Notes under the pieces: generated by a model
Seen by the model: the letters and a program-made list of their open reading frames with translations, nothing else
Database searches by the model: none
What the model was told of the DNA's origin: nothing
Translations under genes and position numbers: made by a program
Part shown: positions 9,850-18,738 of the stretch, piece by piece
Position numbering within the stretch: position 1 is the stretch's first letter
Layout: each line of letters begins with the position of its first letter
Origin: Leptospira sp. B5-022
GTDB lineage: Bacteria; Spirochaetota; Leptospiria; Leptospirales; Leptospiraceae
Direction of reading: 5' to 3'
NCBI RefSeq assembly: GCF_000347035.1
Contig: NZ_ANIJ01000025.1
Coordinates: forward strand, 1 to 64,000
Length of the DNA stretch: 64,000 nucleotides

Positions 9850-12183
9850 TTAATCCGCAATCGCCTTGGAAGGAGAATCAGGCTCCGGTATCCCGCAAAT
9901 CTTACGGAGTTCTTCTATATTTTTAGGACAGTCCGGATCTTCCAACCAGCCCAATACGGCATAGAGTCGTTGGGGTTTTTCTTTTCCTCGGATCCAAACC
10001 GGAGGAAGTGATTCGAATTTATAGTGATCTTTTACTTTTTCATACGATGTTTCAGAGACTAATATATCCGTCCCGAAATCTTTGGTTAAATATTCTATAC
10101 GAGAAGCGAGATTGACGGCGTCGCCGATGACCGTGAACTCCAATTTTTTTTCCGAGCCGATCTGCCCTACCACCACCGGCCCCGTATTGATCCCGCATCC
10201 GAATCTTGCCTGGGGTCTTCCTATCTCGTTACCGATCCGATTGAACTCCAACAATGCGTTTCTCATCAGAAGTGCCGAGTTTATCGCGTTCCTTGCATCA
10301 TTCTCATCCGTATACAATGCGCCCCAGTGGGCCATGATCGCGTCCCCGATGAACTTATCTACGATCCCTTCCGTAAGATAGATACATTCCACCATTTCTG
10401 TGAAGTATGCGTTTAGGAAGTCGACCACCTCGCTAGGTTTTAATTTTTCGGACATCCCAGTGAAGTTCCTTAAATCGGAGAAAAATACGGTAACATCTTT
10501 GGTAACCCCGCCTAAGGGCATATCTCCCGCCAATGCCCTTTCTGCGATTTCCTTATTCACAAATTTTCCGAAAGTGTCTTTGATCTTCTCTCTTTCTTCC
10601 AAGCCATGGGCCATCTTGAGGAATGAATTTGTTAGAACTCCGACCTCGTCTCTGGTTACCGGTTTGATCCCAACTTTATAATTTCCTCGTTCAATCTGCC
10701 TAGTCGCACTCAGTAGATTGATCAAAGGAACAGTTAGAGTTCGGGAGAATAGAAATACCACTAAGAATGCGAGGCTTAAGACGGAGATCAGAATATAAAA
10801 ATTCTGCCTTCTGATCTTATACACCGCTTCGAATGCTTTGTCAGCTTCGATGGAAGATACAACTGCGAGGTTACCGTCTTCCAATTGTTGGAAAGATCCT
10901 AAGGTTTCCTTTCCTTCGAAGATAGAAGTTTGGGATCCGTTATCCGCGGGACTTCTTAATAAAAATTGAACCAAAGGATTTTTAGAATAATCTTTTGCGG
11001 AAACCGTTTCGGATTCTTCCGTATGAGCGACTAATCTTCCTCTGGAGTCCACAACCCAGATCGCAAATAGTTCGGTCTGTAAAGCGGATCTCGCTGATTC
11101 CCAAAGATCTTGGGGAGAAATTAAGAAGAAACCATACCCTTTTCCCGAAACGTCTTTTTCGATAAATAGAACCGCAGGGAAACCGAATTTAGAACTGATA
11201 TTTTCCAACCGAGTGGCCTCGAATTCGGAAGCGAAATATTTCTCCTTATCTTCTTTCGGGATCGAGACCCATAAACCGCGGATCTCATCTTCTTCTTTTC
11301 TAAGATCTCGGACGAACCTTGGATTAAAAACAAGCGTAGATTCTCCTTGTTCGTATTTTCCCCAGGCTAGAATTTTAGGATGAGTGGAAAAAAATCCCGA
11401 GATGAAAGCAGGCGGAGCGATCTTCTTAGAATCAGATCCCTTGGAAGGACGAATATTCCATTTATCCGTAAACTCGGATGATTTGGCGGAAAGTTCTTTG
11501 ATCCGAAGACCGACCTGAAGTCCTGTCAATCTCGCCAAACTCAAGTTATACTCTTGAATAAGTGATACGGTATAATTTCGGAACAGAGTGGTAGCGAGTC
11601 CGATCATTAATCCCATACTCACCACTACGATCGCGGTAACGATCGCAAGAAGTTTCACTCGAATAGTGATCCTAGATGCCTTAAAATCCTCCCCATGGTT
11701 TTTAGGCGGTTCTTGTTTTTCTTTTTGCGGTTTTTCGGAAGTTATATTAGGAGAATATGGTGTATATACTTTGGTAGATTCTTCCTTTTTGCCGGAAAGT
11801 ATCTCTTGGATCAATTTTACGAATGCATCGGATTCGTTTTCGGAATAACAAACCAGTACGGAGCCCAAATGAGACCTAAGAAAACGATCCAGTTTTCGGG
11901 CTGAGTCCGGTGAAGAACGGAACTTTGTCCCATCCATCGTAGAGAGACGGATCTTATCCTCTTGGAGTTTTTTTACAAGATCTCTGAAGACTTGGCTATT
12001 TTTCCAAGCGCTCGCCTCCGATTTCGTTCCCCAAAAAACTACCTCTTGGATGCCTTTTGTATGGATCTCGTCCATCCATTCGGAAAGATTTGATCTTTCT
12101 TCCGGAAATCGTCTAGCGTAGGCGGACATAGTGCCCGTGAGAGGAACTTCTAAAATTTGATTTTTCGCGATTCCCTCTTGCAT
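9850..12183 (-). CDS. Membrane-bound class III adenylate/guanylate cyclase with HAMP domain
   Basis: This 777-residue protein should make a cyclic nucleotide in response to an extracytoplasmic cue. Residues 1-170 form a cytoplasmic region of unknown fold. TM1 is about 177-200, a large extracytoplasmic sensor spans about 205-455 and TM2 is about 462-481. A HAMP linker follows, then a cyclase domain from about 560. The metal-binding aspartates are visible (D570 in VFFSDLRNFTG, D614 in KFIGDAIMA), as is the transition-state asparagine/arginine pair in VIGDAVNLASR. ATP versus GTP preference cannot be settled by eye. It heads a four-gene operon. The start is uncertain; there is no clear ribosome binding site. 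Confidence 0.92.
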   Translation of the reverse strand: MQEGIAKNQILEVPLTGTMSAYARRFPEERSNLSEWMDEIHTKGIQEVVFWGTKSEASAWKNSQVFRDLVKKLQEDKIRLSTMDGTKFRSSPDSARKLDRFLRSHLGSVLVCYSENESDAFVKLIQEILSGKKEESTKVYTPYSPNITSEKPQKEKQEPPKNHGEDFKASRITIRVKLLAIVTAIVVVSMGLMIGLATTLFRNYTVSLIQEYNLSLARLTGLQVGLRIKELSAKSSEFTDKWNIRPSKGSDSKKIAPPAFISGFFSTHPKILAWGKYEQGESTLVFNPRFVRDLRKEEDEIRGLWVSIPKEDKEKYFASEFEATRLENISSKFGFPAVLFIEKDVSGKGYGFFLISPQDLWESARSALQTELFAIWVVDSRGRLVAHTEESETVSAKDYSKNPLVQFLLRSPADNGSQTSIFEGKETLGSFQQLEDGNLAVVSSIEADKAFEAVYKIRRQNFYILISVLSLAFLVVFLFSRTLTVPLINLLSATRQIERGNYKVGIKPVTRDEVGVLTNSFLKMAHGLEEREKIKDTFGKFVNKEIAERALAGDMPLGGVTKDVTVFFSDLRNFTGMSEKLKPSEVVDFLNAYFTEMVECIYLTEGIVDKFIGDAIMAHWGALYTDENDARNAINSALLMRNALLEFNRIGNEIGRPQARFGCGINTGPVVVGQIGSEKKLEFTVIGDAVNLASRIEYLTKDFGTDILVSETSYEKVKDHYKFESLPPVWIRGKEKPQRLYAVLGWLEDPDCPKNIEELRKICGIPEPDSPSKAIAD

Positions 12184-12335
12184 GGGGATAGGAGTCTCTG
12201 AAATCTCTCTAGTTTGTCATTACAAAATCCGATTTTATCTCCCTCTAGATTTGCCCTCGGTTTGCCACATAATTCGGTACTTCCATTTTTTCTTTTCTAT
12301 AAAATACTTCCTCTTAATCTGGGAGAATGATTTGG

Positions 12336-13355
12336 ATGGACGCGATTTTAGAAACGAATTGGTTGCTCGGAGTAATTTCGGTTATTTCCGGAATTCTTTT
12401 GGGTTATCTTTTCGGCGGATTCATCGTTCCAAGGCTTGCAAAAACTCTTACTAAAGACCAGTTAGACACCGGTCATCCTCTATATACCGCACTTCTTTCA
12501 CTAGTTCGATTTTCCTTTTTTATTTTTGGATTATATACCGCTCTTCGATTCTTAAAATTAGAATCTTCTACGGATGAAAAAATTTCTCTTTATCTGAAGG
12601 TTTTCGGCATCTTAGCATTCACGTTTTCTTTTGCAAGAGTAGGTTCCGGAGCTTTTACTTTATATTCTTCAAAGGCAGAAGGACTTCTCCCCTCGGCATC
12701 CATACTGAATAATATTGTTCGGATGCTAATCTTACTCACAGGAGGTTTGGTCGCATTACAAACGCTCGGGATCTCCGTTACTCCTGCTTTAACTGCATTA
12801 GGGGTGGGAGGTCTTGCATTTGCGTTAGGTTTGCAGGAAACTCTTTCCAATTTGTTTGCAGGACTTGGGGTTTTACTCGGTAAAAAAGTATCCGTAGGAG
12901 ATTATATTTCTTTAGAAACCGGAGAAGAAGGCATAGTAGAAGATATCAACTGGAGAACTACTTCTCTCAAAAAAAGGAACGGAAGCAGGATCATTATTCC
13001 GAATGCAAAGATGTCCAAGACCACGTACACGAACTATAGCCTTACAAATACAGGACTTTGGACCGAACTAGAGATAGGTATTCCTAAGGAAGGAAATTTG
13101 GATAAGTTGGAATCGATTCTTATACAAGCTGCGAACTTTTCATTAGCGCAAATCTATGGGAAAGGAGGTTATAACGAATCCAAAATTTCGTTTCGTTATG
13201 TTTCTTTCGGACCGTCTAATATCGATTTGGTGATTTACATTCCGCTAAAGAACGTAGATGACTCCGGGCAAATTAAATCCGTTTTTATAAAATCCTTGCA
13301 TTCCCAATTTAGATCAGAAGGAATCGATAACATATCCGCGAAAGCAATAAAATAA
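12336..13355 (+). CDS. Mechanosensitive ion channel, MscS family
   Basis: The 339-residue membrane protein releases solutes on hypo-osmotic shock in this family. Several N-terminal helices precede the pore helix VTPALTALGVGGLAFALGLQ, with the glycine/alanine packing typical of MscS TM3. The cytoplasmic beta domain follows (VSVGDYISLETGEEGIVEDI, then NAKMSKTTYTNYS). I chose the second of two close ATGs, because GGGAG lies only 1 nt from the first (12327) but 10 nt from this one. The UbiA-like and SDR genes follow at short distances, so the three may be co-transcribed. Confidence 0.9.
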   Translation: MDAILETNWLLGVISVISGILLGYLFGGFIVPRLAKTLTKDQLDTGHPLYTALLSLVRFSFFIFGLYTALRFLKLESSTDEKISLYLKVFGILAFTFSFARVGSGAFTLYSSKAEGLLPSASILNNIVRMLILLTGGLVALQTLGISVTPALTALGVGGLAFALGLQETLSNLFAGLGVLLGKKVSVGDYISLETGEEGIVEDINWRTTSLKKRNGSRIIIPNAKMSKTTYTNYSLTNTGLWTELEIGIPKEGNLDKLESILIQAANFSLAQIYGKGGYNESKISFRYVSFGPSNIDLVIYIPLKNVDDSGQIKSVFIKSLHSQFRSEGIDNISAKAIK

Positions 13356-13404
13356 TCCGAAACAGACTAATTGATTCGCGGAAATTTGTCGTAATAGAGA
13401 TCGT

Positions 13405-14262
13405 ATGCGAAAGGTTTTAGAAAACAAACTTTGGTTTTATGTTCATGTACTTAGTTTGGATATATGTCTTGGCGTTTTGGGTTCCGGCGCCTTAGCCACT
13501 GTAGTAACCGGTGCCAAGATGAAAACGGTATGGTGGCTCCTTCTTCCGTTAAGCGTTTGGGTCATCTATACCTTGGACCATTTACTGGATGGAAAGAAGG
13601 TGGGAGAAAATTCCATCAACCCGCGTCATAAATTCCACTACGATCATTCTAGAATTTTAACGATACTTTGTGCTATCGCAACAATTATCGCCGCAGTTCT
13701 TGCATTTCTGTTATTGAGAGAGATTGTTTTATTAGGTGGAGTCTTATTAGCAACCTTAGCAGTGCTTCATTTAGGAATTGCTCGATGGGGAAAAATACGT
13801 TTCGGAAAAGAATTCTCCGTGGCATTGATCTATACCCTAGGAGTTTGGTTCGGTCCCTTATTACTTGTAGGGTTTCGTTCCTGGACCGTTCCCCTACTTC
13901 TATTCTTATTCTTCTTAGGTACGACTCTAAATCTAGTCATGAACTCTCTCATGGAAGCGGAGTTGGACGCCAAGGAAGGCCAGGTCTATCTATTGGGAGT
14001 TCTTTCTCCCAAACTTGCTAAGGAATGGGTATTACGATTGTCCTTGCTCGGATTTCTGGGCGCCTTAGTATTGGCCGGCGGAATACGGAAATGGGCGCCG
14101 GGTACATCGGTTTCGGCCTCTTTAGTGATCGCCCTAATTTGTGCCGTTCCCGGAGGGATCCTGCGTTACGCGGACCAATTCCAAGATTCTCAAAAGTATA
14201 GGATTTTAGGAGAAGGGGTTTATATCTTGGGCTTGGTCCCTTGGTTTTTAAATTCCTTTTAG
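13405..14262 (+). CDS. Polytopic membrane protein, UbiA prenyltransferase-like (tentative)
   Basis: The 285-residue protein has about eight hydrophobic helices. Two acidic clusters sit where UbiA-superfamily prenyltransferases bind diphosphate: TLDHLLDGKK (DxxxD, near residue 57) and NSLMEAELDAKEG (ExxxD, near 175). An NPRHKFHYDH loop follows the first. The match is partial and the usual N-D-x-x-D motif is not exact, so this may be a divergent family member or something unrelated. It starts 49 nt after the MscS gene and 43 nt before an SDR gene. The substrate is unknown. Confidence 0.55.
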   Translation: MRKVLENKLWFYVHVLSLDICLGVLGSGALATVVTGAKMKTVWWLLLPLSVWVIYTLDHLLDGKKVGENSINPRHKFHYDHSRILTILCAIATIIAAVLAFLLLREIVLLGGVLLATLAVLHLGIARWGKIRFGKEFSVALIYTLGVWFGPLLLVGFRSWTVPLLLFLFFLGTTLNLVMNSLMEAELDAKEGQVYLLGVLSPKLAKEWVLRLSLLGFLGALVLAGGIRKWAPGTSVSASLVIALICAVPGGILRYADQFQDSQKYRILGEGVYILGLVPWFLNSF

Positions 14263-14305
14263 ATCCGAACAACCGCCTAAGAAATTTAATATCGGAGATA
14301 AAAAT

Positions 14306-15109
14306 ATGGGAGACTTTTTCAAAGACAAAGTCGTTTGGATTACAGGAGCTTCTTCCGGAATCGGTGAATCTTTAGTAAAGGAAGCCGCGAGAAGAGGAGC
14401 GACTTTGGTTCTTTCTTCCAGAAGAGAAAAAGAATTAAAAAGGGTCCGCAAGGAGAACGGACTAACGAATTCAAACAGCATGATCCTTCCTTTGGACCTG
14501 GAGGATTATAAAAAATTAGGAAAGGCCCCGGCTCAAGTCATCAAAACTTTCGGAAAGATTGATGTGCTTATCAACAACGGCGGGATCAGCCAACGTTCCT
14601 TGGCTCATGAAACTTCCCTTGAGACTTATGAAACCTTGATGAAGGTTAATTATTTCGGAAATATTGCCCTTACACTTGCGGTACTTCCGCACATGAGAGC
14701 GAGAAAACAAGGATGGATTTCCACGATCGCGAGTGTTGCAGGACTCATAGGAGTTCCATTGAGAACCGGATATTCTTCCACCAAATTTGCGTTAACCGGT
14801 TTTTACGAGGCTCTTAGAGCCGAAAATACGAAAGAGAATCTGAAAGTTACCTTGGTATATCCGGGCTTCGTGAAGACCAATATTTCGCATAACGCACTCA
14901 AAGGAGACGGAACTCCTCAGAAAAAAATGGACAAAGTGATCGAGAATGGGATCGATGCGGACGAATGTGCAAAAAGGATCCTGGATGCGATCGAGAACGA
15001 GGACCTACAAGTGATCATTGCTGGTGGAAAAGAGAAATTCGGTCTATTTTTAAGACATTATTTTCCTAAGTTTTTCGCGAAATTTTTGTCTAAGACGGCA
15101 GTCACCTGA
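14306..15109 (+). CDS. Short-chain dehydrogenase/reductase (SDR)
   Basis: This is a classical 267-residue NAD(P)-dependent oxidoreductase. The Rossmann glycine motif is WITGASSGIGE at the N-terminus, NNGGIS replaces the usual NNAG, and the active-site serine lies in ISTIASVAG. The YxxxK pair is in GYSSTKFAL. The FLRHYFPKFFAKFL tail resembles the membrane-associated DHRS7 or sterol-type group, so a lipid or hydrophobic substrate is plausible. GGAGATAAAAAT precedes the ATG. It lies last in the possible mscS-UbiA-SDR unit. Confidence 0.9.
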   Translation: MGDFFKDKVVWITGASSGIGESLVKEAARRGATLVLSSRREKELKRVRKENGLTNSNSMILPLDLEDYKKLGKAPAQVIKTFGKIDVLINNGGISQRSLAHETSLETYETLMKVNYFGNIALTLAVLPHMRARKQGWISTIASVAGLIGVPLRTGYSSTKFALTGFYEALRAENTKENLKVTLVYPGFVKTNISHNALKGDGTPQKKMDKVIENGIDADECAKRILDAIENEDLQVIIAGGKEKFGLFLRHYFPKFFAKFLSKTAVT

Positions 15110-15112
15110 TTT

Positions 15113-15260
15113 TGTAGGAATTCCTACAGGGGCCAAGGCTCGCCCCCACCCTGCATTTGGGATTGGGGGGAGTGGCTCGTGGGAATCGTTTGCTCTATAT
15201 CATAAAACTGTAAAATCTTCAATCACAATTTATGGGCAATTTTGTAGGAGTTCCAACAAA
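15113..15260. repeat. Palindrome-bounded intergenic repeat element, copy A
   Basis: The element begins with the perfect 16-bp palindrome TGTAGGAATTCCTACA (15113-15128). It has a G/C-rich middle with a CCCACCCTGCATTTGGG-type stem, then ATCATAAAACT (15199), and ends with the near-palindrome TTTGTAGGAGTTCCAACAAA (15241-15260). Copy B at 42251-42389 shares the same order and nearly the same spacing. It looks like a short non-autonomous or structural repeat. No coding sequence is seen in it. Confidence 0.6.
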
Positions 15261-15282
15261 CCCGAATTCAATTTGCAGTGGC

Positions 15283-16233
15283 CTACTTTCTCATCTTCCA
15301 GACAAACCGGATCTTCTCATTCCGAAAATCTTCCGGATGAGTTTGTTTCGTAATATCCTGAATATCTTCCCAAAGAAGTTCATCCGTATCCAATTTGAAT
15401 TTTCTAAAATTCGTGGAGAAAAAAAGGATCGCACCAGGTGCGGAAAAATCCCTATAGATAGAATTCAATAAGAAAGAATAATCTCTTTGCACATCGAATA
15501 TATCCTTCATCTTTTTACTATTAGAGAATGTAGGAGGATCTACCACGATAAGAGCGTATTGAGTTCTTTTAGGATTGGTTCTTTCTCTCTTCAGCCATTC
15601 CGTAATATCTTCTCTGATAAACTCATGTTCTTCGGGAGAAAATCCGTTTAGTTCAAAGTTTTCCTTGGACCAATCCAGATATTTTTGGGAGAGATCCACA
15701 CTTGTGATTTTTTTCGCGCCGCCGTTAGCCGCATAAACGGAGAACGCACCGGTATAAGAATATAAATTTAATATATTCTTCCCGGAGGCCTCTTTTCTGA
15801 AAAGATCGCGAGTCGTTCTGTGATCCAAAAAAAGGCCCGTATCCAAATAATCGCTTAAATTGACCTTGAACTTCAATCCGCCTTCATTTACGTGGATGGA
15901 TTTTTCTTGAGTGTCGAACTTTTCATATTGGAGATTGCCCTTTTTTCGTTCTCTGGTTTTCCAAAACAAATTTTCAGGAGCAAGTTGAAGAATTTCGATT
16001 ATAAAATTGCGGATGGAATTTCGTTCCGATTCTCTCTCATCTTCTGACATCGGATAGGAATTCAAGTATTCGGAAACTAGGCAGTAATTTTCGTATAAGT
16101 CGATTGAGATCGGGACCTGAGGAATATCGCGATCATAGACCCGAAAACAAGTGATCCCCCTTCTCCTCGCCCATTTTTTCCAATGTTTGGACATCCTGGT
16201 CAAACGATTGGAGAACATTTCTAAATGTTTCAT
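15283..16233 (-). CDS. SAM-dependent rRNA methyltransferase, RlmK-like
   Basis: The 316-residue protein is a class I methyltransferase. The SAM motif is ILNLYSYTGAFSVYAA, the acidic residue lies in TSVDLSQK, and the catalytic segment is VVDPPTFSNSKKM followed by FDVQRDYSFL. The last two are very close to the C-terminal (RlmK, 23S rRNA m7G2069) half of E. coli RlmKL. The N-terminal half of that fusion, including THUMP, is absent, so only the K-type activity is expected. The start is the ATG at 16233, which overlaps the stop of the VanX-like gene as ATGA; an in-frame TTG upstream is less likely. Confidence 0.85.
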   Translation of the reverse strand: MKHLEMFSNRLTRMSKHWKKWARRRGITCFRVYDRDIPQVPISIDLYENYCLVSEYLNSYPMSEDERESERNSIRNFIIEILQLAPENLFWKTRERKKGNLQYEKFDTQEKSIHVNEGGLKFKVNLSDYLDTGLFLDHRTTRDLFRKEASGKNILNLYSYTGAFSVYAANGGAKKITSVDLSQKYLDWSKENFELNGFSPEEHEFIREDITEWLKRERTNPKRTQYALIVVDPPTFSNSKKMKDIFDVQRDYSFLLNSIYRDFSAPGAILFFSTNFRKFKLDTDELLWEDIQDITKQTHPEDFRNEKIRFVWKMRK

Positions 16234-16889
16234 TTCTCCCAAAGTTTCGGATCCACCTCTACTAAGGGATAAACTTTTGCATCCCCGTCGTTATAATGCC
16301 ACCATTCGGAACTGATCTGTTTAAATCCATGCTTTGTCAGAATTCCAACAAGAACCTCCAGATTTTTAGAAACAACCGGTTCCAAGTCTTTGCGAAAGGG
16401 AGAAGCTTTGTATGTGAATTCGTCGTAAGCGCTTGGCATTTCCAATTCTCTTCCTTCTGAATCGATAAGCGTAAGATCAACTGCTCCACCTCGATTATGA
16501 ACGGAGCCTCCTTTAGTAGGATTTCCTACGTATCTTGGATTTGGAACTTTCTCCCATAAGATCTTTTGTGCATACGGAGGGCGATAGCCGTCCCAGATCT
16601 TAATCCTGTATCCATAACTTTGGAATTCGGAGTTGGCAGCCTTCAATTTTTCTGCAGTCTCTTTTCTAAGTAAACAAGTTTGGAAAGGATAGATAACTGA
16701 GCCCGTAAAATTATCCGAAGTAGAATAACGTAGATCGATCTCTATATTCGGATCTATATCTTTTATGTTCACTAATCCTTTTTCGATCCTTAAGGAAGGT
16801 TTAACTTCTTCTAAATTTGGGACAGGAGATTTTTGGCAATAGAAGAAGTTAAGCAGAAGTAAGATCGGACCGAAACTGCGGCCTCTCAT
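16230..16889 (-). CDS. D-alanyl-D-alanine dipeptidase (VanX/DdpX family, M15D)
   Basis: This is a zinc peptidase that cleaves D-Ala-D-Ala, acting in cell-wall recycling or turnover. The family motifs are intact: the arginine in KIWDGYRPPYAQK, the zinc site SVHNRGGAVDLT (SxHxxGxAxD), and the base plus ligand in SEWWHYN. I start at an ATG that gives a short hydrophobic leader ending NFFYC, so it may be a lipoprotein. The open frame continues 47 codons further upstream, but that part is made of the 67-bp tandem repeat and is unlikely to be translated. Neighbours include a second cell-wall hydrolase (NlpC/P60). Confidence 0.87.
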   Translation of the reverse strand: MRGRSFGPILLLLNFFYCQKSPVPNLEEVKPSLRIEKGLVNIKDIDPNIEIDLRYSTSDNFTGSVIYPFQTCLLRKETAEKLKAANSEFQSYGYRIKIWDGYRPPYAQKILWEKVPNPRYVGNPTKGGSVHNRGGAVDLTLIDSEGRELEMPSAYDEFTYKASPFRKDLEPVVSKNLEVLVGILTKHGFKQISSEWWHYNDGDAKVYPLVEVDPKLWEK

Positions 16890-16930
16890 GCAGGAGTTGA
16901 TTTCGGTTCTTCTGCTCTGATTGTCAAGGA

Positions 16931-17156
16931 CTTCAGGAGCGAAGCGACTATAGTCCGTTTGAAAAGACAAATTATCGACCAATAACAAAGTCGCGGGCTT
17001 CAGGAGCGAAGCGACTATAGTCCGTTTCATAAAGCAAATTATCGACCAATGACAAAGTCACGGGCTTCAGGAGCGAAGCGACTATAATCCGTTTGAAAAG
17101 GCAAATTATGGACCAATAATAAAGCCGCGGGCTTCAGGAGCGAAGCGACTATAGTC
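16931..17156. repeat. 67-bp tandem repeat array, 3.4 copies
   Basis: Units begin at 16931, 16998, 17065 and 17132 (the last truncated after 25 nt), each opening with CTTCAGGAGCGAAGCGACTA. The period is exactly 67 bp, and copies differ by only a few substitutions. Each junction can fold as a hairpin (GTCGC/GCGAC arms around CTTC/GAAG) and each unit contains the palindrome GACTATAGTC. The array fills the gap between the VanX-like and NlpC/P60 genes and supplies the stop codon of the latter. Confidence 0.95.
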
Positions 17157-17703
17157 TTCCGGCAAATACGAATCTAGTTTTGTAATAGTTCTCATCCAAA
17201 GAATTGACGGTTACACCCTTGACTACGGATGCATGCACAAACTTTCTATCTTTGAGATAGACTCCAACGTGGCTGATCTTCTCGCCGTATATATTAAAAA
17301 ATACTAAATCTCCCTCTTGCAGATCGGATTCGGGTATTTTTTTAACCTGTTTGGAAATGCTTTCGGAAGACCCTGTGATCGTTTTGGAATACGCTTTTTG
17401 CACCAACTTGGCGGCAAGACTGGAGCAGTCTATCCCGGACTCGTTTTTGCTGTTGTCTTTATGAGGAGTGCCGATCCAACGTTGGGCTTCCTTAAACAAT
17501 TCCAAATTACTTTTGGGATCGATCTCTAATTTCCAAGTTTCGGAAAAGTAATTTTGGACTTCCTTCTCAGAAAATGATTTTGCCTGGTCTGCGACGAGGA
17601 CCAAAGCGAAAAAAGGTATGATCAAAAAAGAAAGCGATCCTAAATTTGGAAGAACTTTCTCTTTCCATAAAACTAGAATTTTTTGGACTCCGTTCAAGAT
17701 CAT
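17149..17703 (-). CDS. NlpC/P60 family cell-wall peptidase (C40)
   Basis: This 184-residue cysteine peptidase is likely to cut peptidoglycan stem peptides in the periplasm. A hydrophobic segment at about 23-38 acts as signal or anchor. The catalytic triad region is clear: C93 in GIDCSSLAAKL, H145 in SHVGVYL and H157 in KFVHAS. The final codons and the TAG stop (17149-17151) lie inside the fourth unit of the 67-bp repeat. The C-terminus GRL is therefore set by the repeat boundary. Start choice is moderately sure. Confidence 0.88.
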   Translation of the reverse strand: MILNGVQKILVLWKEKVLPNLGSLSFLIIPFFALVLVADQAKSFSEKEVQNYFSETWKLEIDPKSNLELFKEAQRWIGTPHKDNSKNESGIDCSSLAAKLVQKAYSKTITGSSESISKQVKKIPESDLQEGDLVFFNIYGEKISHVGVYLKDRKFVHASVVKGVTVNSLDENYYKTRFVFAGRL

Positions 17704-17775
17704 GCTTATCTGACCCTTTTCGAGCGGATCCGGTTTCTTTTTTTCTAGTTCGAAGCAATTACAATTTTGCGTTTC

Positions 17776-18720
17776 TCAGCCGATCTCCCACACAAATTCT
17801 CTGATTTTTTCACTGACCACATCAGGGATCGTTCTTTGGATCCAGTGATTGCTATCGTACGTATATTCTCGATAGGAATCGCAAATCCTTTCATGAAGTC
17901 TATATAACTCCGGTCGGATCGCAAAATCTTTGAGCGGAATTAGAACTTGGACCGGCACCTTGATATGTTTCGGCTCCGGATACGTTTCCCCTCTAAGCAA
18001 CTCTCTATACAAATTCACATTGGAGACGGTGGTCGCTACAATCTCTTCCTTGGATTTATTTCTAAGGATATCATTCTTAGGAACGCCTCCGGAATTCATC
18101 GTATACTTCCAGAAAAATTTACTGAAAGTCCTCCAGATCCATTCAGGAACGAAAGGAATTTGGAAATATAGAATGTACCAAGATCTTTTAAGTTGAGAAA
18201 GTGCCTTGTACAAAGAGATCGGATTTCCGGAAAAAGCCATTTGAAAAGCGCTCCTCTTCCCTAATACCGGATGCGGTCCGCCCATAGCAGTATAGGATTT
18301 TATCCAAACCGATCTTTGCTCGTCAGCAACAAATGCCCAACTGATCAAAGATCCCCAGTCATGAGCGACAAGATGTACAGGTTTATCGTTTCCGATGAAC
18401 CGGATCACTGCTTCCAGATCTTCGAATATTCTACGAACATTATATGCTTTTTGTTTTTTAGGCTTATCCGATTTTCCGGAACCTCTGAGATCGAGAGCGG
18501 CTACATTATAATCCTCTTTTAAGGATTCCATCTGGTAGGACCAGACCCTATGATCGTCCGGATATCCATGAACGAATAAGACGGTCGGCCTGTTCGGTCT
18601 TTCTTTGGCTGTATGATTGTATTTTACATACAAAGAAACATCACCGTTCTGAACGAAGGTTTCCGTCCAAACTTCCGCCTTTTCCTTTTTTACTCCATTT
18701 TCCAGTTGGGTAGCCGCCAT
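17776..18720 (-). CDS. Alpha/beta hydrolase, epoxide hydrolase/dehalogenase-like
   Basis: The 314-residue protein has the oxyanion motif FVHGYPDDHRVW, the nucleophile elbow with an aspartate in VAHDWGS (D121), and a late catalytic histidine in YDSNHWIQ. An Asp nucleophile and HGxP motif fit epoxide hydrolases or haloalkane dehalogenases rather than esterases. It follows the SDR gene by 18 nt as the last gene of a minus-strand set of lipid- or xenobiotic-type enzymes. The substrate is unknown. Confidence 0.88.
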   Translation of the reverse strand: MAATQLENGVKKEKAEVWTETFVQNGDVSLYVKYNHTAKERPNRPTVLFVHGYPDDHRVWSYQMESLKEDYNVAALDLRGSGKSDKPKKQKAYNVRRIFEDLEAVIRFIGNDKPVHLVAHDWGSLISWAFVADEQRSVWIKSYTAMGGPHPVLGKRSAFQMAFSGNPISLYKALSQLKRSWYILYFQIPFVPEWIWRTFSKFFWKYTMNSGGVPKNDILRNKSKEEIVATTVSNVNLYRELLRGETYPEPKHIKVPVQVLIPLKDFAIRPELYRLHERICDSYREYTYDSNHWIQRTIPDVVSEKIREFVWEIG

Positions 18721-18738
18721 ATTTTCGCCTCTTACTAT

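Noticed and set aside
16890..17030. 47-codon N-terminal extension of the VanX-like protein
   Set aside because: The extension is made of 67-bp repeat sequence. A signal-like leader begins at the ATG at 16889.
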